Assembly: GCA_034509735.1 (NCBI GenBank)
Contig: JACGWO010000006.1
Coordinates: 635,001 to 699,000 of the forward strand
DNA: 64,000 nucleotides
Source of the DNA: Sesamum alatum
Taxonomy: Eukaryota; Streptophyta; Magnoliopsida; Lamiales; Pedaliaceae
Reading direction: 5' to 3'
In this document: positions 13,229 to 23,518 of the stretch, piece after piece
Layout of the letters: each line of letters opens with the position of its first letter
Position numbering within the stretch: position 1 is the first letter of the stretch
The notes under the pieces: generated by a model
The model's input: the letters and a program-made list of their open reading frames with translations, nothing else
What the model was told of the DNA's origin: nothing
Databases searched by the model: none
Program-made: the position numbers and the translations under genes

Positions 13229-14605
13229 TTGATGATATAAAAAATTCAGAATTTGGTTAAAATTCTGAAAATAAAAATAGTAATGTTTTTGTTCTTAATA
13301 AGTTTGTGAATCTTCTATCTATTCTAATTATCACGATAGAATTATAACTATTGTATCTTTTTTTAAAAATAGTAATGTTTTTGTTCTTAATAAGTTTGTG
13401 AATCTTCTATCTATTCTAATTATCACGATAGAATTATAACTATTGTATCTTTTTTTTTGTCTTTAATAAAACGATAGAATTATAGCTATTGTATCTTTTT
13501 TGGTCTTCAATAAAAGCTCATTTTCTAATAAGGAATTAATGCCAAATAGTGTTTATACTTTTCATGCCAAATAGAGATGATACTTTTCGTTCCAAATAGT
13601 TTTTCTAAAAATACAAATTGTAACATAAGCGAAAATTCAAAATTTGTTAAAATTCTAAAAATAAAAAATGGTAATGGTTTAAAAATCAAGCAAAAGAAAA
13701 AAATTTATACCTGCTTGAGTGCTTTTGTTTTCTTTTTCTCGTTTCTGTGTACTTGATGAAAATCCTATTGAAGGTTCGAAAGATTGCTAATCGTCATTAA
13801 ATTTTCGGTAGAGTGAGGTTAGAATTATAGCTATTGTATCTTTTTTGGTCTTTAATAAAAGGTCATTTTTTAATTAGGAATTAATGCCAAATAGTGTTGA
13901 TACTTTTCATGCCAAATATTGATGATATAAAAAATTCAGAATTTGGTTAAAATTCTGAAAATAAAAATAGTAATGTTTTTGTTCTTAATAAGTTTGTGAA
14001 TCTTCTATCTATTCTAATTATCACGATAGAATTATAACTATTGTATCTTTTTTTAAAAATAGTAATGTTTTTGTTCTTAATAAGTTTGTGAATCTTCTAT
14101 ATATTCTAATTATCACGATAGAATTATAACTATTGTATCTTTTTTTTTGTCTTTAATAAAACGATAGAATTATAGCTATTGTATCTTTTTTGGTCTTCAA
14201 TAAAAGCTCATTTTCTAATAAGGAATTAATGCCAAATAGTGTTTATACTTTTCATGCCAAATAGAGATGATACTTTTCATTCCAAATAGTTTTTCTAAAA
14301 ATACAAATTGTAACATAAGCGAAAATTCAAAATTTGTTAAAATTCTGAAAATAAAAAATGGTAATGGTTTAAAAATCAAGCAAAAGAAAAAAATTTATAC
14401 CTGCTTGAGTGCTTTTGTTTTCTTTTTCTTGTTTCTGTGTACTTGATGAAAATCCTATTGAAGGTTCGAAAGATTGCTAATCGTCATTAAATTTTCGGTA
14501 GAGTGAGGTTAGAATTATAGCTATTGTATCTTTTTTGGTCTTTAATAAAATGTCATTTTTTAATTAGGAATTAATGCCAAATAGTGTTGATACTTTTCAT
14601 GCCAA
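13229..14605. repeat. Two tandem copies of a 690-bp unit with internal 92-bp duplication
   Basis: Copy 1 (13229-13918) and copy 2 (13919-about 14605) both begin at TTGATGATATAAAAAATTCAG, offset exactly 690 bp, and differ by only a few substitutions. Each contains a nested 92-bp duplication of the AATAGTAATGTTTTTGTTC block (for example at 13273 and 13365). Low divergence suggests recent duplication. Each unit carries one copy of the splice-donor-like ACCTGCTTGAGT. Confidence 0.92.
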
Positions 14606-15631
14606 ATAGTTTATCTATTTGAAAATAAAAAATACAAATTGTAACATAAGCAGTTTCATAAATAGCATTGATATGTGTTAATCTCTTTTTCTTTTTAAAT
14701 TTATAATTAACACATAAAAGTACATATACATGAACTACAAAAGAAAATGAGATAATAAAAAAATATTAAAAAATGAACCAATAGAAATATTTTCATACCT
14801 GCTTGAGTAATTCTCTTGTGGACTTGAAAATCATATTAACACATAAAAATCACATATACATGAACTATAAAACAAACTAAGATGATAAAAAAAGTATTAA
14901 AAATGAAGTAGAAGAATAATTTTTATACCTGCTTGAGTACTTGGAATCTCCTTCTTTTTAAATCGATCATTACATAAAAAATCACATATACATAAATTAT
15001 AAAACGAAGTAAGATAATAAAAACATTAAAAATCAAGCAAAAGAAAAATACAAATTGTAACATAAGCAGTTTCATAAATAGCATTGATATGTGTTAATCT
15101 CTTTTTTTTTTTAAATTTATAATTAACACATAAAAAAAAAACATATACATGAACTACAAAAGAAAATGAGATAATAAAAAAAATATTAAAATATCAACCA
15201 ATAAAAATATTTTCATACCTGCTTGAGTAATTCTCTTTTTTTATTTTTATTTATTTTTTGTTGATTGTGGACTTGAAAATCATATTAACACATAAAAATC
15301 ACATATATATGAACTATCAAACAAACCAAGATCATAAAAAGTATTAAAAATCAAGTAGAAGAATAATTTTTGTTACTGCTTAAGTACTTGCAATCTCCTT
15401 CTTTTAAATCTATCATTAACACCTAAAAATCACATATACATGAACTATCAAACAAACTAATTATGATAAAAAGTATTAAAAATCAAGTAGAAGAATAATT
15501 TTTATACCTGCTTGAGTACTTGCAATCTCCTTCTTTTGAAATCTATCATTAACACATAAACTATAAAACGGAATAAGATAATAAAAACATTAAAAATCAA
15601 GCAAAAGAAAAAATTTTATACCTGCTTGAGT
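13709..15631 (-). repeat. Eight repeats of a leader-exon donor-like sequence
   Basis: The plus-strand string ATACCTGCTTGAGT (minus strand ACTCAAGCAG followed by GTATAA or GTATGA, a textbook 5' splice site) occurs at about 13709, 14399, 14797, 14927, 15217, 15506 and 15620, with a degenerate copy at 15373. Each copy is flanked by related AT-rich sequence (CACATATACATGAACTA..., AAAATCAAGYARAAGAA). This looks like repeated duplication of one 5' leader exon of the Helitron gene. No ATG-led frame accompanies the copies, so a non-coding leader is inferred. Confidence 0.65.
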
Positions 15632-15789
15632 GATTTTTTTTCTTTTTAACTCATATATGTGAGGTGTGCCGATCTCACGTGCAGTAAACCATTAGCAAGA
15701 TGTATATTGTCATGAAGTTTCATATCAATATTTCTAGTGAGATTTAATATGTCTCTGGAAACAATGCATACACACGTATTTGAACCACT

Positions 15790-16160
15790 AACTCTAATAA
15801 CTCCCATTACCTTTAATAACTAACTCCACTAACTTAATAAACTTACCACTACTCCACTCTAATTCTAATTTACATAATTTGAATAAATAAAAAAACTCAA
15901 AATTCTAAAAAAAAAAAAAAGAATAGATATCTATTAATAGAATAGATATAGGATAATTAATGTATGTTGGTAGTTTAATGAAGGTGGGGGTAGTGGACGG
16001 AAGTTATTGTAAGTTTTATATCCAAAAACCCCAAATTAATCTATTAATTACCTTTAATAATTAACTCCACTAACTCTAATAAACTTACCACTACTTCACT
16101 CTAATTCTAATTTATATAATTTGAAATAATAAAAAAACTCAAAATTCTAAAAAATTAGAA
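15790..16160. repeat. 241-bp-offset direct repeat in the Helitron 5' end
   Basis: The block around ACCTTTAATAACTAACTCCACT is present at 15809 and again at 16050 with the same downstream order (CCACTACTYCACTCTAATTC, AAAAAAACTCAAAATTCTAAAA). Each copy is followed by a TATTAATAGA motif, the reverse complement of the Helitron 5' terminus (15932-15941 and 16211-16220). The inner copy looks like a duplicated 5' end. Confidence 0.8.
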
Positions 16161-16189
16161 TTGAGTCAAAATTGAAGGTTTTTGGTCAA

Positions 16190-16220
16190 AAGATCTCCTT
16201 CAAATATATATATTAATAGA
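16190..16220 (-). repeat. Helitron 5' terminus
   Basis: On the minus strand the sequence starts TCTATTAATATATATATT at 16220 and continues GAAGGAGATCTTTTGACC, preceded by host A at 16221. TC start plus A/T-rich run matches plant Helitron 5' ends and agrees with the 3' end at 2175. Confidence 0.85.
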
Positions 16221-16222
16221 TG

Positions 16223-16552
16223 TGATGCGGCTTGCGACTTGATCGGTGTCCCGTTGCGCAAGGTATTGTCCGCTTTGGCTCTGTATGAGCCTCACGGTTT
16301 TATTCTGAAAAGGCGCCTTCCTAGGGAGAGGAGGCATTGGGGCTTATAAGCCACTCAAGCTCCCCGTTTACAACCGATGTGGGACGCTTGCTACATCATC
16401 AGCCCCCAGACGAAGGGCTTCGGACGAGCACATGGCCTCGTTCCCACATACGGCACCAAATGATGCGGCTTGCGACTTGATCGGTGCCCCGTTGCGCAAG
16501 GTATTGTCCGTTTTGGTTCTGTATGAGCCTCACGATTTTGTCTTGAAAAGGC
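16223..16552 (-). mobile_element. TRIM-like miniature LTR element, one LTR truncated
   Basis: Two direct repeats start TGATGCGGCTTGCGAC at 16223 and 16461. The left one runs to CATCA at 16398 (TGATG...CATCA ends, 176 bp). The right one keeps only about 92 bp. Read on the minus strand, the 62-bp internal piece (16460-16399) begins TTTGGTGCCGTATGTGGGAA, like a tRNA primer-binding site, and ends with a purine-rich CTGGGGGCTGA, like a polypurine tract. This LTR-PBS-PPT-LTR layout with no coding capacity fits a terminal-repeat retrotransposon in miniature. Its outer edge lies 2 bp from the Helitron end. Confidence 0.7.
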
Positions 16553-17545
16553 GTCATAATCAAATCTAGAGTAGGTACATCGTGTTGTTCGTGTCTCTTT
16601 AAATATTTTCTTCATTTGAAGAATCAATTTCTATTGATCAATTAATCTGATTATATCATTTGGTGCGGTAAGCTAAAACTAGTGAGATTGTTTAAAATTA
16701 ATTAAGTGGGACTGGGAATATTAAGATCTAAAAGTTATATAATTTAATATAGTAATATGATTGATTAATCACATATTTAAGGCGGTAACTCTACAGTACA
16801 GAAAATGGAGTATTGGTTATTTTGGATGCGAATTTAAGATGCGGAAATGGCGCGGTAAGTGAAACTTTATATTATATGCTGATGATTATTTATACCCCAA
16901 TAGTCAACAAAAGAATAAAATAAAATAAGAAAAAGAATAATATAAATAAATATCTATTAGTAGATGGGTCCCCAGGCGCAGAAGAATATAAAATATTGAA
17001 AAGCACGTGAAAATATATAGCGGGCCAGTGGGCCTACCACGTGCTATTACACGACAGGCTGTAATGTCGTACGATGGCCCAACGCGTACTCTTCAGTTTC
17101 AGCCGTACACGTCCTTTTCTTATCACTCTCCTTCCCATTTGATAATGATAAGCGACTTCTCCAATTTACATCTACACCAACACTACCCCTTCATTATTAC
17201 CCAGAAACAAAAAAACAAAAAAACAAAAAACAAAAGCAAAAAGGTTCCGTTCCGTTTCCTTTTCCTTTTCCTTTTTTTTTTTTTTTTTTTTTTTCTTTTT
17301 TCTCTATTTCCATGTCAAAATGTGTTATGCAACACGACAGACATCCTGCCCCAAGATGAATTGCATGAATAGTTGAGACTTATCAACCACTCTACTGTAG
17401 AATAATTTTTTAATTTTAAAAATATGTATACTAAAAGTTTCTTAAAAATAAAATTTGAAATTCATAAAAAACATAGATATAAATGGGCTGAATGCAAATT
17501 AATTAACATTTAAAAAAAATTCTATGGAAAAAAAAAAGTCAGATT
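16553..17545. other. Intergenic, no gene recognised
   Basis: Contains two CACGTG G-boxes near 17003 and 17037 and a pyrimidine-rich stretch (17250-17300), but no downstream coding exon that I can recognise. A 121-codon frame at 17007 is low-complexity and not convincing. Confidence 0.4.
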
Positions 17546-18053
17546 TAGGGGTAGCAATGGAGCGGATTTAAATGGACCCGGGACTCGCCTCACTCCGGTT
17601 ATTTTTTTTAACCTCACCACGCCCGCCCCACCCTTGCACAAAACCCGTCGGGAAGGGTCTAACTCAGTAGATCAGATTATTTTATTCGTTTTAATTTATT
17701 CTATAAATTTAATATATCAATTACAAATAAAATTGTTCATGATCTAACTCAAATTCAAATCAAAAAGGATTTTTTAAGTACAAATAAAATTGTTCATAAT
17801 AAAACAATCCAAACAATTCATATCAATTATACGTTAGTAACTAAATTTTCGTCTTCCTCATCGTTAAGTATTGTTGAATAATTTTCAATTCATATTGAAC
17901 AACTACCCAACAATAAAAAAATTAAATGATATAATATTTTATTAATTATTTATTATTAAGGACCCGCTACCCCGCTTGTTTTCAATTCCTTTGATCTGGA
18001 CCCGCCCTATTAGGGGCGGATTTTTGCGGGCTCGGGTTGAATTGTCATCCCTA
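17546..18053. mobile_element. Non-autonomous hAT element (MITE), 508 bp
   Basis: Terminal inverted repeats TAGGGGTAGCAAT (17546) and ATTGTCATCCCTA (ending 18053) differ at two positions. An 8-bp target duplication flanks them: GTCAGATT at 17538-17545 and GTCAAATT at 18054-18061, 7 of 8 identical. TAGGG termini with 8-bp duplications are typical of hAT elements. No transposase is encoded. The subterminal regions are GC-rich (CCGCCC/GGGCGG). Confidence 0.85.
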
Positions 18054-18061
18054 GTCAAATT

Positions 18062-19059
18062 ACATCCTTGTGAGAGTAAAAATATAGTTTTGTTTGAAAA
18101 CTTATTGACCTGTTATGGCTGAAAATAAGTTTATGGGTGAAAAAATAATCAAATTATTCGATACTCGATTGAAATCAATCGATAAAAGTTCGTTTGAACT
18201 TATTTGTTAAACTTAGCAAACTTGAACAAAAACTTTCGTTTGATAAACTTTTGAGCTCGACTCAAGCTCGATTCCTTTAGTACAAAAATAATAAAATATA
18301 CTTAAAAATATCAAATTACCCGAACTCAACTCGTGTTGACATGATCCAATTAAAATCTCTTTTGAACTCGATTATAACGATAATCAAATCAAATTGAATC
18401 ATGTTTTTTAAGCTCGATAATAATTCAAACAAACTTAATCAATAACGTATTCGACTTGAATTATTTACGCCCTTAATCCTTGTGATAGTGGAAATACAGC
18501 TATGTTTGAAAATTTAGATGACCTATTTGAAAAGGAAAAAAAAAATTGCTAGATTACCTCCCTCATCAAAAAATACAGTTCATTAGATATAAAATAATGA
18601 GAGAGGAAAAGTTGTGATGAAAGTGACAATGTCTGAAAATATAATTGTCCTTTTCGCAAATCCAAAACTATTGAAATATTTAAGTTGAAAATTGAAGAGG
18701 GAGTTTTGTGGAAATAAATAATTTAAAGATGATTGATTGAATATTGTGTAGCTCTATATTATGATGATAAGGCATTAGCCTTATATACACTGCCTGCCTG
18801 CCTTCACCCATCTTATGCTGCTCTGTTTATCACCTAATTATCAAACCCTAGGGGGACCCACCATTGTATTTTTTCACCAACCGTGGACGGTGTGCTTCCC
18901 CCTACTACCCTACCACTAATCAACGCTCAAGTTATAATTTTCTTTACGTTTTTAGATTAAAGTCTTTAATTTGATTAGGTAAGTCGTTTTAAGTGACTTG
19001 TCTATTAATACTATTTGATGATTAATAGTGTCAAAATCAGAGGATAATTTGGAGTTTGG
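18062..19059. other. Intergenic, no gene recognised
   Basis: AT-rich, with short frames only. An ACTCGATTGAAATCAATCG inverted pair near 18163 and GAACTCGATTATAACG-type strings suggest old repeat debris, but no boundaries could be set. Confidence 0.4.
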
Positions 19060-19074
19060 GGATTCAAGTTTTCA

Positions 19075-19336
19075 TTTTTTGAGTTGGAAGCGATGAATTT
19101 TATTAATTGAAATAAAGCGATTACAATCAATTCTGTCAAAATATCAACATACATAGACAAATACAACATTCCTATCAACAATATCACATATACTAACATC
19201 GTGTTATTACAGCAACAAATAACCTATTATACAGTATAAACAAATAAACCTACTATGTAGTAGAAACAAATCATCCCACGCAGGGGATTCGAACCCATGA
19301 CCTCAAGGATCATGGGGCATCAGCTTCGCCAACTGA
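19075..19336 (-). mobile_element. tRNA-derived SINE with 15-bp target duplication
   Basis: On the minus strand the element starts TCAGTTGGCGAAGC (A-box-like) at 19336 and carries a perfect polymerase III B box, GGTTCGAATCC, at 19295-19285. It ends in a short A tail (CAAAAAA) at 19075. It is flanked by the exact 15-bp direct repeat GGATTCAAGTTTTCA at 19060-19074 and 19337-19351. The head begins directly at the A-box core, so the extreme 5' end is slightly truncated. Head, B box, A tail and target duplication together make a convincing SINE. Confidence 0.88.
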
Positions 19337-19351
19337 GGATTCAAGTTTTCA

Positions 19352-20440
19352 ATTTAGGAAGTGTTTTATTTCGTGATATAACTAATTAAGACGGTTTTTG
19401 ATTAAATTACTGTTTTATAAGTATATATATTTTATTGGGTCAAATGTAATTTATCTCTTTGTGTTAATTAAAAAGTGAAAAAAAAATGAAATAAGGGGTA
19501 AACTGCATTTTACCCTATTTTATCAGATTTTTTTTTGAATTTATAAGATTTTAGATCTTAATTTAAAAATAAATTCTTGAGATGTTTTGATAAAATAAAA
19601 TTATGGAATTAATAGATATTGTTAATAATAGTTTATAGCTAATATGATTAAAATTTGATGTGTTTGTTAAAATTTTAAAAAGTCAGTTATAAATTCTTTA
19701 CTTTTTTAAAAAAAAAATGAACTTGTAAGTTTCTTATATTTTATCATTTAATCTTATAAGCTACGTTTTGAAAAAAATTACGAGACAATTAAATATTTTA
19801 AAAAAATTATAAATTCACCCAATCACCCTCTAAACAGATTTATAACTTTCACTTAATAAGTTGGAGATTTGGGCATGAGATGATCAAGAACTATGAGTTA
19901 AAAAGGCACGTAACGTTAGTTTCTCAAGTAAAGATGATCATCAAATCCGATAAATACTTGATTATTCTTGTATACATATAATAAATAATTTTCATATTTT
20001 AAAATATATTATAAATAAGAATCAAATATAAGATAAATTACAGACACCTCCGTATAGTATTTATAATTATGTTAAATTTAAAAAAATGTAACTGTAATTT
20101 ATGCTAAATATATAAACCACCGCATTTTAAAAAAACAAAAATTGACAAGAAAACCAACTCAAGTGGAAATGGTGAAATTATTAGAAACAATGCTTCAGCT
20201 TTTTGCTACCTACCAATTTGCATCTCTTCAATTCGACGGCTGAAAATAAGAAGAAACGTGCCGTACCTGTTGACGCTTTTAATAATCAATGATGCGTTCA
20301 CGTCATCTACTTCTACTCTTTTCATGTCGATCAAAATTTAATCTTCAAAGCCATGATCCATGCGGATGCCCAATAATGCAACTTGTGCATGCTTTCTTTC
20401 TTTCTTTATGCAAATTACTTTTCGAGTTTTACCCCATATA
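19352..20440. other. Intergenic, no gene recognised
   Basis: AT-rich sequence without recognisable exons, terminal repeats or RNA genes. Confidence 0.4.
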
Positions 20441-20459
20441 TGCTGAAAAGACATAAATA

Positions 20460-20880
20460 TTCTTAAATCTTGTGACCCGCATACAAAGACAGTCGGGCCG
20501 CTACTCGCGATCCGACCCGGGTCTGTAACCGAAACCCGCTCAGTAAGACCCGAAATATGGACCCTTGATCTTCTGAAAGTTGAAGTCTCGAGATGAAGCC
20601 ACGTGGATCAGGTAAGTACATATATTTGACTCTATAAATACTCATGTTCCACTGCATTAATGGTAAGACTTATTGATTGCATTCGATCTACTACTCTACT
20701 TAGATTGCGTTTTTATTATTTCGGACTTGAGCTGACTTAAGCATCGGAAGGTCTTCGTCAGGGACCATCCCGACCAGCATGACGTGCTTTCTCTTCTCAG
20801 GTACCAATACTTTCTGGGCGACATGTTGAGATCGCAGGCACAAACGTCATCAAATATCGCTACCCGCTATCCGAATCATT
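20460..20880 (+). mobile_element. LTR-retrotransposon remnant (probably Ty3/gypsy LTR)
   Basis: GC-richer island with a promoter-like TCTATAAATACTC at about 20630, followed by a run resembling the R/U5 part of plant gypsy LTRs (...TTATTTCGGACTTGAGCTGACTTAAGCATCGGAAGGTCTTCG, here summarised from about 20715-20765). No coding domain, no clear TG...CA borders and no target duplication could be found, so the extent is approximate. Confidence 0.45.
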
Positions 20881-21633
20881 ACTATTACTCAATCACACTT
20901 TATTTAATTATGTACTCAACTTATTAAAATCACACTTTTTAAAATCTTATCAAACCCCTTCAATTTTAACTATATTAGTTACAAAATTATCATTACTAAC
21001 ATCTCATAAATTTAAAAATATAATTTTATCTAAACATTTTAAAATTTATTTATAAATTAATATTATATATTAAAAAAATATCTTATAAAACATACGGAGT
21101 TATAAAATATTTTAAATAAATTTAGCGAAACACCCAAATGAGCTATCACCATTAATGATGATATTTTTTTCAACAAACATGTTGCTGTGCAATCTACACG
21201 GTAGGGGTCATTATAATAATTTTATTAAATGGCGGGTGAAAGTTAACAGTTGAGGAAATATTAATGCCATTGAGAAAATAACAAACCTCTCTCTCTCCAT
21301 CTATCTCTATCTATATATATATGATACGTTTTTTCTACGTGTTTATAATAAATAATTTTTTATATTTTAAAATATATATAAATAAGAGTAAAATATATAA
21401 ACTAACACATCATATTAAAAAGAAAAGAAAAAAAACTAATTTATCAATTAATATAAAATTTAGAAAGTTGAATAAAATAATTATCATATCAGTCGAAGGT
21501 TATTTTTGGCATTATAAAAAATTGTGCAGCGGTGTCATTAACCGTCATTTATAATCAGTCAATTTTAATTTTAATTTTTAAAATGGTTTGTTTATTTTAT
21601 TTTTCCACTTTTCATGTTTAAGTAACTACTTCT
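20881..21633. other. Intergenic, no gene recognised
   Basis: AT-rich with a CT-rich/TATA microsatellite near 21285-21325. No gene seen. Confidence 0.4.
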
Positions 21634-22990
21634 CACTACAGGAAAATATAATATTAGTGACAAAATATCAAATGATAAGTTAAAAGTTGTCACTAAAAAT
21701 ATGTATTAAGTGACAATATTTTTTATCTGGTCACTATATAATTATTAGTGACAAAAATTGTCACTAGATACAATTAGTGACACATCTATAGTGACAACTT
21801 AGTGACAACACAATATAGTGATAACAATTATTTATTGTCACTAGGTTGTCATTATACATGAGTCACTAATTGTATTTAGTGACAACCTTGTGCACATTTT
21901 TTTGTCACTAATAACAATTTTTATAAAATAATAGTAATTATTAAAATCATAAAATTCATTATTGTGACAAAATAAACATTCTTGTCACTAAGTATATATA
22001 ATTAATGACAATATTAAAATTATCACTTGATTTTTTTGTCGCTAATATTCTATTTTCTTCCTCACTTATTATTCACTAATCTATATTTCTTCTTATATAT
22101 AATTTTTTTCATCTATTTATTCTCTTTGTTTTATTTTATTCAATTGTATTTTAATAATAATTATTAAGTTAATAAAAATATTATTAAATTTACACACGTC
22201 GAGTGTGCGTTCTTATTAAGTATGTATATATATATATATGTCACGTCTATAGCATATACGACCCCTTGAATTGATATTGTTAATCTTCTTTGACTTTTTA
22301 TTCCTACTGGCCTAAACTTTTTAGTGCAGTAGATGATTTATCTTAATTTTTTCAGAAAATTAATACCATGTCTCATTTTTGTTTTTTATTATTTAATGTC
22401 TCTGTCCTTAGATCTACATTTTATTTTATTTTCTTGTCGGGATGGATGGGAATTAATATGCATCTGCATATATTAATTATTTCAAAAGAAACAAACAAAA
22501 AACGGTATAAAAATTATTACTAGATTAATTGATACCAATATTTTGTCACGGGACTTAAATCTATTATCTCTTAATATTAAGACATCAGTACTATCATGCA
22601 ATGAGATCGATTTCGTTCAAGAAAAATGAAAACTAAAGAAAAAAATATTATTGTGGAAATTAATAGTTCACTAAAAACAATTAATATTAGTGATAATATA
22701 TTAAATTATAATTTTAATGTTTTCAGTAAATAAATAAATACTTGAATTTTATTTTAATATAATTATTAATGACATGAATTGTGCATTAAATATCACTACT
22801 ATAGATTATTAGTGACACATCTATAAGAACAAATTTTATAAATAATTTTCTTATCATTTATTATACCTGATAAGAAAATTTATTTATACATCAACACTAT
22901 TTTTATTTTTGTGTTTTGAGGAAAAACATTGGCACTATTAAGACTATGAAAATTATTACATTGCAAAGCACAAATTATTGTCACGTAACA
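21634..22990 (+). mobile_element. CACTA-like element, non-coding, right end not found
   Basis: Starts CACTACAGGAAAA at 21634, matching the conserved CACTACAAGAAAA-type terminus of plant CACTA elements. It is followed by a dense set of subterminal TAGTGACAA/TTGTCACTA motifs in both orientations (about fifteen between 21656 and 22030, more between 22690 and 22990). No transposase frame and no matching TTTTCNTGTAGTG end were found, so the copy is probably deleted and decayed. Confidence 0.55.
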
Positions 22991-23518
22991 TGTATAATTA
23001 GTAAATTATTTAATAAACATTCTCTTTTTCGTTGTGCTTTGGTACTATAACTACAATATCAAGAATTGGTGTTGCAAAGGCAAAAAACATATATTACAAT
23101 TTATGTCAGTGGACTAATTACGAAAGTTCTTAAATAGAACAATGAAAGTGGCATAAATATTCAATATTATTATTTAACAAAAATAATCTGCAAGTCGCAT
23201 TAAAATAAACAACATTAATTAGTCCCAGGATTAGTATGTTTTGAGCAGTCCAACGTGTTGTCGTGGTTTGCCGCACCGTGTTTCTTTCCAGGAATAGTAG
23301 TTGCAGGTTTGTATTGTGAAAGTCGCTATTTAATACTCAAAAATCTATGACGATTTTAATAATTTTATTTTATTTTATTTATTTTTATTTCTTATTAATA
23401 AGTGAAAAGTCTGTCTTTAAATACTGGTCCGAAACTGAGAATTGTTCCGTAGACTTGAGAATAAGTCACTCTACAAACCTCTCAAAAATCTCTCAGCTCT
23501 CTAGCTGTTTATACTTTA
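22991..23518 (+). promoter_or_regulatory. Upstream region of the MFS transporter gene
   Basis: Between the CACTA-like stretch and the ATG at 23519. A TATTTAATA sequence near 23328 could serve as a weak TATA box; nothing else was identifiable. Confidence 0.3.

Larger units (their letters stand above)
2175..16220 (-). mobile_element. Large Helitron, both termini present
   Basis: A 14-kb rolling-circle transposon read on the minus strand. The 5' end is TCTATTAATATATA from 16220, preceded by A at 16221. The 3' end is a GC-rich hairpin (arms CCGTGC/GCACGG at 2201-2187) followed 11 bp later by CTAG ending at 2175 and a host T at 2174. These are the diagnostic Helitron features: a TC start, a CTRR end with a nearby hairpin, AT insertion and no target duplication. 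Inside, on the same strand, are a spliced Rep/PIF1-helicase gene and then an RPA1-like gene, the usual cargo of plant autonomous Helitrons. The element is longer than typical because of several internal tandem duplications. The helicase gene is broken, so this copy is probably not autonomous. Confidence 0.92.

Noticed and set aside
12480..15660. CRISPR-like or satellite array
   Set aside because: Repeat units are of unequal length, contain splice-site motifs and occur within a plant Helitron; there is no repeat-spacer regularity.
17007..17372. 121-codon open frame next to two CACGTG boxes
   Set aside because: The translation is Lys/Asn then poly-Phe low complexity from a T-rich tract, with no family motif or splice context.
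19261..19340. Possible functional tRNA gene (minus strand)
   Set aside because: It has a perfect B box but no paired acceptor stem, and it sits inside a 262-bp unit with an A tail and 15-bp target duplication, so it is a SINE head.
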